Shown here piece after piece: positions 1-5,302 of a DNA stretch of 5,302 nt (the first letter of the stretch is position 1; the number at the start of each line of letters is the position of its first letter). The stretch is from positions 1-5,302 of the forward strand of contig JAKABE010000264.1 in the NCBI GenBank assembly GCA_021801945.1, in the 5' to 3' direction. The stretch comes from Acidobacteriota bacterium. GTDB lineage: Bacteria; Acidobacteriota; Terriglobia; Terriglobales; Acidobacteriaceae. Under the pieces are notes generated by a model. The model was not told where the DNA came from. It ran no database searches and was given only the letters and a program-made list of their open reading frames with translations. The position numbers and the translations under genes are program-made.

Positions 1-420
1 TTGCAGATCCACATATTTCTGTGCGTAGGCGCGGCAGGCCTCAAGAACGGCTGGCGCCGGCATCTCTAATTTCTTGTGCCCCAGCTTTTCGTCGACTTTG
101 ATCTCGATGGGCAATCCATGACAGTCGTAGCCGGGGACGTAAGGCGTGTCGAATCCGGCCATGGTCTTGGACTTGACCACAAAGTCCTTCAGACCCTTGT
201 TGAGGGCGTGGCCGAGGTGAATGGGACCATTGGCATAGGGAGGGCCATCGTGGAGAATATACGCAGGCCGTCCGCGGCCGGCTTTGCGCAGCTCTTCATA
301 GAGACGGAGCGAGGCCCAGCGCGCAAGGCGGAGCGGCTCGTTCTGAGGGAGATTGGCCTTCATTGCAAAGGCGGTTTGGGGCAAAGTAAGCGTCGCCTTC
401 AACTCCGGCGCTGCGGACAT
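1..420 (-). CDS. ileS: Isoleucyl-tRNA synthetase, N-terminal part (cut by window edge)
   Basis: Class I aminoacyl-tRNA synthetase that charges tRNA-Ile in the cytoplasm. Translating the minus strand gives 140 open codons that run off the left edge, so roughly the first seventh of a protein of usually 900-1000 residues is seen. Visible motifs are [11 protein letters not shown] (55-65), the class I HIGH signature as HLGH (68-71) in [11 protein letters not shown], and YDCHGLPIE (98-106), all matching the IleRS Rossmann-fold start. The start at 420 is chosen because GGAG lies about 6 bases upstream. An in-frame ATG at 453 would add 11 residues ([11 protein letters not shown]) but has its purine tract directly against the start. 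The N-terminus carries the short leader before the catalytic core that is normal for IleRS. The gene is divergent from tonB with no shared function implied. Identification is very secure; only the exact start is open. Confidence 0.96.
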   Translation of the reverse strand, partial: MSAAPELKATLTLPQTAFAMKANLPQNEPLRLARWASLRLYEELRKAGRGRPAYILHDGPPYANGPIHLGHALNKGLKDFVVKSKTMAGFDTPYVPGYDCHGLPIEIKVDEKLGHKKLEMPAPAVLEACRAYAQKYVDLQ

Positions 421-453
421 TGTGACTCCATTCGGGGATGCGAACTTGTTCAT

Positions 454-541
454 TTCCTAGTGTAAACGGGGGGGAGGTTTCGCGGGTAACAAACGGCGGG
501 CGACGCCCGTCTATTAAATCTGGAAGTCTCCAACAGACTGG
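454..541. promoter_or_regulatory. Divergent ileS/tonB intergenic region, candidate promoters
   Basis: This gap separates two divergent genes and should hold both promoters. On the minus strand TACACT (464-459) could be an ileS -10 box placed to give a short leader for the 420 start; no convincing -35 is seen. On the plus strand an AT-rich TATTAAAT (512-519) could be a -10 for tonB. Just before it is a short inverted repeat, CGGGC-gac-GCCCG (497-509), which could be an operator or simply GC-rich chance. All of this is inference from weak matches. Confidence 0.25.
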
Positions 542-619
542 ATGGTAAGAGTGCACACAGCGGAATTCAGAGCCAGAAAATTTCTGCAACCGCGACACGT
601 GAGGGGGCGGTCATTCATA

Positions 620-1696
620 ATGAATACACAGGTCTCCCTGAGGACCAGCTCCCCAACTGGGCCGGAGAGTGAGACGGTGTGCTCGGCAACTATGGCAGAC
701 ACTCCACTGATACAATCGGAAGCAAACTTCCAGGCGGAAGTAGACTCCAGAGAGGGGCATGAGCTCGATGCCTTTTTAGGCAGGGCTTTCGAAGAAAAGC
801 CCATCTGGACCGGACTCTATGAGAGCATACGAGACCTGTTTTTTCCGCCCAAGCTCCCGCCTCTGGAGCTGACCTCAAAGCCCATCCCTGTGCCGGACCG
901 GATGGCGGTAAAGCGGAACCCGTGGGCGGTTGGAATCTCAACGACCGTCAATGTGACGATTTTGCTCCTAGCCTTCTTCTTCCTGGGCCGGAAGGTCATC
1001 GAAGCCGTAAAACCCAACTTCGTTGCCATGAATTTGGACATTGAGCCACTGCGGGGGCCAGCGGCTGCGAATCGTTCTGGCGGTGGTGGCGGCGGTGGCA
1101 GCCACAGCCTCACGGAGGCCAGCCGCGGCAAGCTGCCCAAGATTGAGAAGAACCCTGTTGTTCCTCCCATGGTGAAGACCTTCGACAAGCCCAAGATCCC
1201 CATGGAGGCAGCCATCAATGTGCAGAAAAATATCCAGTTGCCCAACACACCCTTGCCCTTTATCGGAATGAAGAACTCTGCCAACGTGGTTCTCTCAAAC
1301 GGAACGGGGTCGAACGGAGGCATGGGCAGCGGCAGCGGGGGCGGGCTGGGTTCCGGACAGGGAAATGGATATGGGCCGGGATCGGGCGGCAATGTGGGCG
1401 GCGGAGTGTATCGCATAGGCGGCGGAGTTTCAGCGCCTGTGCCTATCTACACCCCCGAGGCTGAATTCTCCGACGAAGCCCGGCGGGCCAAGTATCAAGG
1501 TGTGTGCATCATCGGCCTGATTGTGGATGCGCAGGGCAGACCTGAGGATGTGCATGTGGTTCGCGCGTTGGGCATGGGGCTTGATCAGAAGGCTATGGAG
1601 GCAGTTCGCAAGTACAAGTTCAAGCCCGCCATGCTGAATGGCAAGACGCCAGTCCCGGTCTACATCAATGTCGAGGTGAACTTTAGGCTCTATTGA
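620..1696 (+). CDS. tonB: TonB-family energy transducer protein
   Basis: Inner-membrane-anchored periplasmic protein of the TonB family, expected to pass proton-motive force from ExbB/ExbD to outer-membrane TonB-dependent transporters. From the 620 start it has 358 residues: an N-terminal cytoplasmic tail of about 100 residues with KLPPLELTSKPIPVPD before the membrane, one transmembrane helix (about 102-123, VNVTILLLAFFFLG), a seven-glycine run (about 154-160), a KLPKIEKNPVVPP stretch, a second Gly/Ser/Asn-rich linker (about 228-270), and a C-terminal TonB domain (about 270-358) with PEAEFSDEARR, GVCIIGLIVDAQG and the A-VRKYKFKPA-NGKPV-type ending YINVEVNFRLY. The long tail and glycine-rich rather than Pro-Lys-rich linker differ from E. 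coli TonB. The frame is open back to ATG 542, but those 26 residues are Arg-rich and lack a ribosome site; 620 has GAGGGGGCGG 9 bases upstream, and 692 (MADTPLIQ) is also possible. No exbB or exbD is nearby, so the partner is unknown. Confidence 0.88.
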   Translation: MNTQVSLRTSSPTGPESETVCSATMADTPLIQSEANFQAEVDSREGHELDAFLGRAFEEKPIWTGLYESIRDLFFPPKLPPLELTSKPIPVPDRMAVKRNPWAVGISTTVNVTILLLAFFFLGRKVIEAVKPNFVAMNLDIEPLRGPAAANRSGGGGGGGSHSLTEASRGKLPKIEKNPVVPPMVKTFDKPKIPMEAAINVQKNIQLPNTPLPFIGMKNSANVVLSNGTGSNGGMGSGSGGGLGSGQGNGYGPGSGGNVGGGVYRIGGGVSAPVPIYTPEAEFSDEARRAKYQGVCIIGLIVDAQGRPEDVHVVRALGMGLDQKAMEAVRKYKFKPAMLNGKTPVPVYINVEVNFRLY

Positions 1697-1723
1697 AGGT
1701 CAGGGGCGATTGAATCAGAGAGC

Positions 1724-1749
1724 GGAGCTCAAGACGCTTAGCTCCTTTT
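1724..1749 (+). terminator. Intrinsic terminator after tonB
   Basis: GGAGCT (1724-1729) pairs with AGCTCC (1740-1745). Inside, after one bulged C, AAG (1731-1733) pairs with CTT (1737-1739) around an ACG loop. The stem is followed at once by TTTT and then GTCTTT. It lies 28 bases past the tonB stop and is correctly oriented for it. Confidence 0.75.
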
Positions 1750-1779
1750 GTCTTTGGCGCAGGACATCGATGGAAATAT

Positions 1780-1806
1780 GCCAGCGCACTTGTGACGTTT
1801 GCTGGC
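1780..1806 (-). terminator. Possible weak terminator of the serine hydrolase gene
   Basis: Inverted repeat GCCAGC (1780-1785) / GCTGGC (1801-1806) with a 15-base loop, 25 bases beyond the minus-strand stop. Read on the minus strand the stem is followed by ATATTT, a poor U-tract. The long loop and weak tail make this tentative; its position between two convergent genes is the main support. Confidence 0.3.
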
Positions 1807-1830
1807 GCGACCCACGGGAATAGCGACTGT

Positions 1831-3012
1831 TCAGAGCGCCTCGCGAATGGCATCGTGAAAGGCCGGCCTAACCTCACGAATCAATTGACTTTGGCGGTCC
1901 GGCCACGTGCGGTTGGTGAGCAGAACGACAGCGATGCTCGCATCCAGGTCGATCCAGAGTGAGCAACCGCTGTAGCCCAGGTGCCCAATCGAATGGAGCG
2001 AAAAGTAATGGCCGGAGGAGGATTTTTCAGAGGGCGTATCCCAGCCCAGCGCGCGCGAACTGCCTTCGGGACCCTGGCGCCGAGCAAAAAACTCGATCGC
2101 TTCTCGGTGAAACAGGCCAGGCATTTCAGTTGCAGGCGCTGGGCGAGCCGTGACTTTCAGAATCTCACCCGAAAAACGCAAGAGGTCGGGCACATTGGAA
2201 AAGAGCCCCGCATGGCCGGCCACACCCTGGAGCCGCCAGGCATTCTCATCCTGAACCTCGCCTTGGATGCGGCGACGGCGCAGAGAACTGTCTTCTTCCG
2301 TAGGCGGAATCGACGCGTGCCTGCGATGTGGTGGGCAAAATCCAGTGTCTGAGAGCCCAAGCGGAGAAAAGACCTCGCGGTGGACCCAACTCGCCAGATT
2401 CTCACGTGTGCGTACCTCCAGAGCTTTGCCCAGCAGGATGAAGCCCGGATCGGAGTACTCCGCGCGAACGCCAGGCTCAGCTTCGAGCGGAAGCGTCAGA
2501 CAGGCCCGAAGGAGCGCGGACGGCGTGCTGGCGGTGCGGAAGAACTCCACGTAGCCGGGCAGGCCGGAGTTGTGCGCCAGCAGATGGTGAAGCTTCACAT
2601 GACGGGCGGGATCGCCGCGGGAGCGGCCCACAACAAACCCGGGCAGTAGGTCGCCTAAAGGGGTTTCGAGGTCAAGCAGACCGCGCTCGACGAGCAGCAT
2701 GGCCGCAGCCGTGGTGGCCACCACCTTAGTTACGCTGGCCAGATCGTACAACGTCTCCGGAGCCACCACAGGTGCATCTTGCTCATACGTGAACCCGCCG
2801 AGCGCGTCCACGAGTACGGCCTCGCCGCCGGCCAGCACCCCAAAGGCACATCCAGGGAACGCGCGCCGTCTGATGGCGTCTTCTAGTACCGAGTATGCTG
2901 CGGCAAACTGGCAGGGCGAACTCGCGGAATTGGGAGCGGTAGAAATTGTTTTGCAGCTCATCGCCTTCTGGCATAGTAGCGTGAATTCAACTTCGCCGTC
3001 TCGCCCCCGCAT
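1831..3012 (-). CDS. Serine hydrolase, beta-lactamase / penicillin-binding-protein family (PF00144 type)
   Basis: A 393-residue enzyme of the class C beta-lactamase/esterase fold; likely a DD-peptidase-like, esterase or amidase activity rather than a proven beta-lactamase. Catalytic motif 1 is SVTK (Ser93, Lys96) in LYDLASVTKVVAT; motif 2 is YSD (186-188) in EYSDPGFILLGKALE where many relatives have YSN or YAN; motif 3 is HLG (344-346) in IGHLGYSG, replacing the KTG of true beta-lactamases. The segment DENAWRLQGVAGHAGLFSNVPDL (255-277) and the ending LWIDLDASIAVVLLTNRTWPD resemble, from memory, the E. coli YfeW (PBP4B) subgroup and related peptidoglycan-linked hydrolases. No signal peptide or transmembrane helix is evident, so location is unclear. 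The 3012 start has GGAG a few bases upstream; ATG 2961 (MSCKTIST) is an alternative with AGAAGG very close to it. It is convergent with tonB and divergent from the next gene, so it is probably transcribed alone. Confidence 0.88.
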   Translation of the reverse strand: MRGRDGEVEFTLLCQKAMSCKTISTAPNSASSPCQFAAAYSVLEDAIRRRAFPGCAFGVLAGGEAVLVDALGGFTYEQDAPVVAPETLYDLASVTKVVATTAAAMLLVERGLLDLETPLGDLLPGFVVGRSRGDPARHVKLHHLLAHNSGLPGYVEFFRTASTPSALLRACLTLPLEAEPGVRAEYSDPGFILLGKALEVRTRENLASWVHREVFSPLGLSDTGFCPPHRRHASIPPTEEDSSLRRRRIQGEVQDENAWRLQGVAGHAGLFSNVPDLLRFSGEILKVTARPAPATEMPGLFHREAIEFFARRQGPEGSSRALGWDTPSEKSSSGHYFSLHSIGHLGYSGCSLWIDLDASIAVVLLTNRTWPDRQSQLIREVRPAFHDAIREAL

Positions 3013-3095
3013 TTCTCTCCGACGCTGACCCCAAGGGGTTATCTTTGTGCGTAGGCGAATCGTCCATCAGCGTGAATGACAAGGGGGAGCACCGG

Positions 3096-3872
3096 ATGAG
3101 ACTGTCGCATGGATGGTGGCCGGCAGCGATCATGGTGAGTTTGGTGGGCGCCAGTGTGAGTCCTTGTGCCGCCAGGCGCCTGCGCAGGCGCCTGGCGGCA
3201 GCAATGTTGTCCTCAGCGCGACATGCAGCAACGGCTCGGGCCGCTCAGGCGGAGTCAATCTACGTCGTCGTTGCCGGAACCAAAGTCCTGCTCCGACGGT
3301 GCAACGCCGTCAACACCAAAAGCGCCAAACCGGGCGATGGCGTCTATCTGACCTCGACATTCCCCGTTGTAGATGGCAACCCGGTCATGATTCCAGCCGG
3401 TGTGTATGTGCAAGGTGTTGTGGATCGAGTCGCTCGCGCCGGGCGCATCCGGGGCAGGGCATAGTTCGACATGCACCTTACTTCCATCATCTATCACAAC
3501 AACACGGTATTGGAGATTCCGGGCGTAGTAAACAGCTTGCCCGGTGCACATTAGCAGACGGTGAAGAACGATAAAGAGGGAGCTATCCAAGAAAAGCCCG
3601 ACAAGGGCTGCCATGCGGGCAAGGTAGCGGAGGTTGCAGTTCCTACGGGCGCGACCGTATGCGCCATGGGTGGGCTTGGTGCGAGCTATCCGCTGCCGGG
3701 CGGTATCGCCGGCGTGGGCGCAGGGTTAGTCGCCGCGGGCCTAATTCCGCTTTTTACACGCGGGGCCGACGTGAATACCCCGGCCGGTACGCAAGTGGAG
3801 ATGGTGCTGGGAGGGCCGCTGACACTCCAACCCGCGAACTTGGCCGTTGCGGAAGCGCCCGGAACACCCTGA
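3096..3872 (+). pseudogene. Secreted or envelope protein gene with two in-frame amber codons
   Basis: A 258-codon frame, continuous in one phase and interrupted only by TAG at 3462-3464 (codon 123) and TAG at 3552-3554 (codon 153), ending in TGA. The pieces read as one protein: a signal-peptide-like start (MRLSHGWWPAAIMVSLVGAS), GTKVLL, VNTKSAKPGDGVYLTSTFPVV, MIPAGVYVQGVVDRV, then stop-FDMHLTSIIYHNNTVLEIPGVVNSLPG, stop-QTVKNDKEGAIQ, a glycine-zipper membrane-like stretch (GGIAGVGAGLVAAGLIPLFTRG) and TQVEMVLGGPLTL. I recall similar uncharacterised acidobacterial proteins in which these blocks are joined; function is unknown. The start at 3096 has GGGGGAG about 7 bases upstream. The first TAG is one base from CAG (Gln) and the second from GAG (Glu), consistent with point mutations. 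Without suppression only a 122-residue secreted fragment would be made. A perfect palindrome lies in the signal-peptide region. Alternatives are amber readthrough or sequencing error. Confidence 0.7.
3167..3200. repeat. Perfect 34-bp palindrome inside the signal-peptide region
   Basis: Two 17-base arms, TGCCGCCAGGCGCCTGC and its exact reverse complement, abut with no spacer. The symmetry ends cleanly at both sides (G3166 against G3201). In the reading frame it encodes most of AARRLRRRLAA, a very basic insert following the hydrophobic core of the signal peptide. It could form a strong RNA hairpin early in the message or a cruciform in DNA. Its origin (inverted duplication, REP-like element or binding site) cannot be told from one copy. 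Confidence 0.9.
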
Positions 3873-3914
3873 GCCATGGTTTCCGCACCCAACCAGTCCA
3901 AACCGATGGCGAAG

Positions 3915-3954
3915 CCGGGACCGGGACATCTGATTTGTCCCCCGACGGTCTCGG
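3915..3954 (+). other. Extended hairpin between the broken gene and lepB
   Basis: GGGACA (3923-3928) pairs with TGTCCC (3936-3941) around a 7-base loop, and the outer arms CCGGGACC (3915-3922) and GGTCTCGG (3947-3954) pair at 7 of 8 positions, with a 5-base bulge on the 3' side. No T-run follows, so it is not a standard intrinsic terminator. It lies in the lepB 5' region, ending 28 bases before the start codon, and could modulate lepB expression or be a decayed terminator. Confidence 0.35.
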
Positions 3955-3982
3955 GTGCGTGGAATAGTAGTCTAAAAGAAGG

Positions 3983-4597
3983 ATGTCCTTCGCTCCGCAA
4001 GGCAATCTATTGCCGCAATCATCAGAAGTCCTTGAGGGCACTGTGGGCCAACCGGATCCCGGCAAGGCCCCTGTACCTCCGCGCAAACAAAGCTCTCTCG
4101 CCCTGTGGCTACGCGATCTGTTGATGTCTACCGCCGTGTCGTTGCTGATCATTACCTTTGTATACCAGCCTGTCCGCGTGGAAGGGACAAGTATGATGCC
4201 GCGGCTGGAAAACAGCGACCGGCTGTTCATCAACAAGTTCATCTACCATTTTTCGGCGATCAAGCGCGGCGACGTGGTAGTGTTCCACTATCCGCGCGAC
4301 CCCGAAAAGAGCTACATTAAGCGCGTGATTGCGTTGCCTGGCGACCGCATTCAGATCATCAGCGGGCGTGTATGGCTCAACGGTAAGCCATTGAGCGAGC
4401 TTTACGTTCCGGCACGGTACCGCGACAACCGCTCCATGGCGCTGATGACCGTACCGCCCGGCTACTACTTTGTCATGGGTGATCACCGCTCGATCTCTGA
4501 CGACAGCAGGGACTTCGGGCCTGTCAAGCGGTCGCTCATCTACGGCAAGGCCGTCTTCATTTATTGGCCGGCCAAAGACGCCGGGGTCGTGCATTAG
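3983..4597 (+). CDS. lepB: Signal peptidase I
   Basis: Membrane-bound serine protease (family S26) that cleaves signal peptides from exported proteins on the outer face of the inner membrane. Of its 204 residues, an N-terminal cytoplasmic stretch is followed by one transmembrane helix (about 46-62, STAVSLLIITFVYQPV). The catalytic domain follows: box B VEGTSMMP with nucleophile Ser70, box C RGDVVVFHYP (95-104), box D YIKRVIALPGD with general base Lys113, and box E GDHRSISDDSRDFG (166-179). Box E normally reads GDNR; His replaces Asn here. The length fits the compact single-helix form, shorter than the two-helix E. coli enzyme. ATG 3983 is the first possible start after an in-frame TAG at 3968, but its AGAAGG abuts the codon. 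GTG 4043 has GAGGG 4 bases upstream and would still keep the helix, so it is a real alternative. The gene may be co-transcribed with the broken gene upstream; IS debris begins about 16 bases after its stop. Confidence 0.94.
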   Translation: MSFAPQGNLLPQSSEVLEGTVGQPDPGKAPVPPRKQSSLALWLRDLLMSTAVSLLIITFVYQPVRVEGTSMMPRLENSDRLFINKFIYHFSAIKRGDVVVFHYPRDPEKSYIKRVIALPGDRIQIISGRVWLNGKPLSELYVPARYRDNRSMALMTVPPGYYFVMGDHRSISDDSRDFGPVKRSLIYGKAVFIYWPAKDAGVVH

Positions 4598-4613
4598 TGC
4601 CTGTGAAGACTAC

Positions 4614-5203
4614 TGGGGCGTGTTCACACTAGCGGTTTTCCTTCGGGTAAACGGGCAGTAGATGGAAATCATGCCGGAGAAGCATAAGAAGAACGAAGCG
4701 AGCCTGTCAGTGCAACGCAGAAAAGTGCGCGTTCAGCAACCTGCAGGTGCTGAACGCGATTCTTTATCTCGCCGAGCATGGCTGCAGATGGCACCGACTT
4801 CCGAGGCGATTGGGCAATTGGCACAGGATCTATGTGCGCATGAATTGCTGGGTCAAGAGCGGCGTGCTGGATCCTGTCTTCGAACAGTTGCAGTTGCAGC
4901 GGATTGTTCGCATCGGCATTGAAGCGTTCAGCCTGGATTAGACTTCGGTCAAGGCGAATCCAGGTGGCACGGGCGCATTAACAAAAAAACGGAACACGAG
5001 CTATTGGAAAATCTCGCGGCAGATGGAACACCAAGATTCATATGGTTGCCGCGAGTGCTCGAACAGCCACCTGCTTTGCGCTGAGTCCGGGCGACGAACA
5101 CGATGCACCAGCAGGGCGGGCGCTGCTCAAAGATCTGGGCTAAATGCCCAAAGGGCTACTGCTGCTCATGGACCGAGCTTATGAAGGTGACGGAACCCGG
5201 CAA
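4614..5203 (+). mobile_element. Degenerate IS5-family (IS427-like) insertion sequence, left part
   Basis: The left boundary is placed where GGGGCGTGTTCACACTA begins, a sequence resembling the terminal inverted repeats of IS5-family elements, about 50 bases before the transposase start. The right part is missing: transposase homology ends near 5203, where unrelated hairpin-rich DNA begins. No matching right inverted repeat or target duplication is visible, so the left boundary is an estimate. The element sits immediately behind lepB and does not damage it. Confidence 0.7.
4662..5203 (+). pseudogene. IS5-family DDE transposase, frameshifted and truncated
   Basis: Conceptual translation across frames restores a recognisable transposase. 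Frame A (from ATG 4662) gives EKHKKNEASLSVQRRKVRV. A one-base insertion near 4734 shifts to SNLQVLNAILYLAEHGCRW, RLGNWHRIYVRMNCWVKSGV and IGIEAFSLD, where the D (4936-4938) is the expected first catalytic Asp. TAG at 4939-4941 replaces the usual Ser of LDST. A one-base insertion in the A-run at 4981-4989 leads into KNGTRAIGKSRGRWNTKIHM and FALSPGDEHDAPAGRALLKDLG. TAA at 5141-5143 interrupts before MPKGLLLLMDRAYEGDGTRQ, which holds the second Asp (5171-5173). The final third with the catalytic Glu is absent. Domain order matches the one-ORF IS427-type proteins I remember. With two shifts, two stops and a truncation it cannot be active. Confidence 0.88.
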
Positions 5204-5302
5204 GTAAATATCCCCCAGCAAAGCTGGGGGCTTTACGTTGTGAGCCGCTCAAAGCGGCTTGAGCGGGGTCGCTAACGCGGCCCCGATATGCTTGGGGCCA
5301 CC
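5204..5302 (+). ncRNA. Hairpin-dense structured RNA, possibly HEARO/omega RNA of an IscB element (cut by window edge)
   Basis: Three adjacent strong stems fill this segment. Stem 1 is CCCCCAGC-aaa-GCTGGGGG (5212-5230), extended by GTAAA (5204-5208) with TTTAC (5232-5236). Stem 2 is AGCCGCT-caa-AGCGGCT (5243-5259). Stem 3 is GGGGTCGC-taac-GCGGCCCC (5265-5284, one G-U pair), and GGCCCC (5279-5284) can instead pair with GGGGCC (5294-5299), giving a switch or pseudoknot option. The segment starts exactly where transposase homology ends, as expected for an element end. The arrangement and the AUAUGCUUGGGG stretch resemble, from memory, the HEARO RNA at the 5' end of IscB-type IS200/IS605 elements, whose guide is copied from flanking DNA. 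No nuclease ORF is in view. Alternatives are a TnpB-type omega RNA, IS200/IS605 end hairpins, or another structured RNA. Structure is clear; family is tentative. Confidence 0.5.

Noticed and set aside
21..32. 12-base match TGTGCGTAGGCG, also found at 3046-3057, as a direct repeat
   Set aside because: One copy is inside ileS coding sequence and the match does not extend; probably coincidence.
76..465. Plus-strand open frame of 129 codons
   Set aside because: It lies antisense to ileS, whose HLGH and YDCHGLPIE motifs make the minus strand the coding one; the plus translation shows no family signature.
817..1416. Minus-strand proline-rich open frame of 199 codons
   Set aside because: It is the complement of the glycine-rich tonB linkers; the proline runs are a by-product of GGN codons.
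1981..2649. Several plus-strand open frames opposite the serine hydrolase
   Set aside because: They are antisense shadows of a gene with intact SxxK and downstream motifs, and have no recognisable domains.
3028..3039. Short inverted repeat ACCCC-aa-GGGGT upstream of the serine hydrolase as an operator
   Set aside because: Only five base pairs with a two-base spacer and no recognisable promoter elements around it; chance is likely.
3754..4242. Minus-strand open frame of 162 codons across the broken gene and lepB
   Set aside because: It spans an intergenic gap and overlaps two better supported plus-strand genes, with no motif of its own.
4109..4594. Minus-strand open frame of 161 codons
   Set aside because: It is wholly antisense to lepB, which has all catalytic boxes.
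4662..4922. Separate 86-codon protein
   Set aside because: Only its first 24 or so codons match transposase; after the base insertion near 4734 the family match continues in another frame, so this is a frameshift artefact.
5212..5236. Hairpin CCCCCAGC/GCTGGGGG as a simple rho-independent terminator
   Set aside because: It is followed by CTTTACG rather than a T-run, no intact gene ends just before it, and further stems follow immediately, which fits a structured RNA better.
1..5302. CRISPR array or tRNA gene
   Set aside because: No regularly spaced direct repeats and no cloverleaf-like sequence with a T-loop GTTCRA motif in a plausible context were seen on either strand.

Overview
The window looks like a chromosomal segment of a free-living, moderately GC-rich bacterium, most likely an acidobacterium (Terriglobia-like). 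That placement rests on recall: the glycine-rich TonB protein with a long N-terminal tail and the decayed secreted protein with GTKVLL, NTKSAKPGDGVYLTSTFPVV and IPAGVYVQGVVDRV blocks both resemble proteins I associate with that phylum. No rRNA or tRNA is present to confirm it.

Layout from left to right. The 5' end of ileS (isoleucyl-tRNA synthetase) runs leftward out of the window (1-420, minus). Divergent from it is a TonB-family energy transducer (620-1696, plus) closed by a good intrinsic terminator at 1724-1749. Convergent with tonB is a serine hydrolase of the beta-lactamase/penicillin-binding-protein fold (1831-3012, minus). Divergent from that is a secreted or envelope protein gene (3096-3872, plus). 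It keeps its reading frame along its whole length but has two in-frame TAG codons and a perfect 34-bp palindrome in its signal-peptide region, so it is probably a pseudogene. Signal peptidase I (lepB, 3983-4597, plus) follows on the same strand.

Just after lepB the chromosome turns into mobile-element debris. A left end and about two thirds of an IS5-family (IS427-like) transposase can be read through two frameshifts and two nonsense codons (about 4614-5203). The transposase homology stops abruptly after the MDRAYEGD..TRQ block and is replaced at 5204 by a dense run of GC-rich hairpins reaching the window edge. These are non-coding in appearance and resemble the 5' structured RNA (HEARO / omega RNA) of an IscB-type IS200/IS605 element inserted into the older IS. 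If so, the nuclease ORF and the other half of the IS5 transposase should lie to the right of the window.

Functionally, ileS and lepB are housekeeping genes. The TonB protein and serine hydrolase act at the envelope. The genes do not form one operon: orientations alternate, and only the broken secreted-protein gene and lepB could share a transcript. The most interesting parts are the hairpin cluster at the right edge, the palindrome at 3167-3200 and the doubly amber-interrupted gene.
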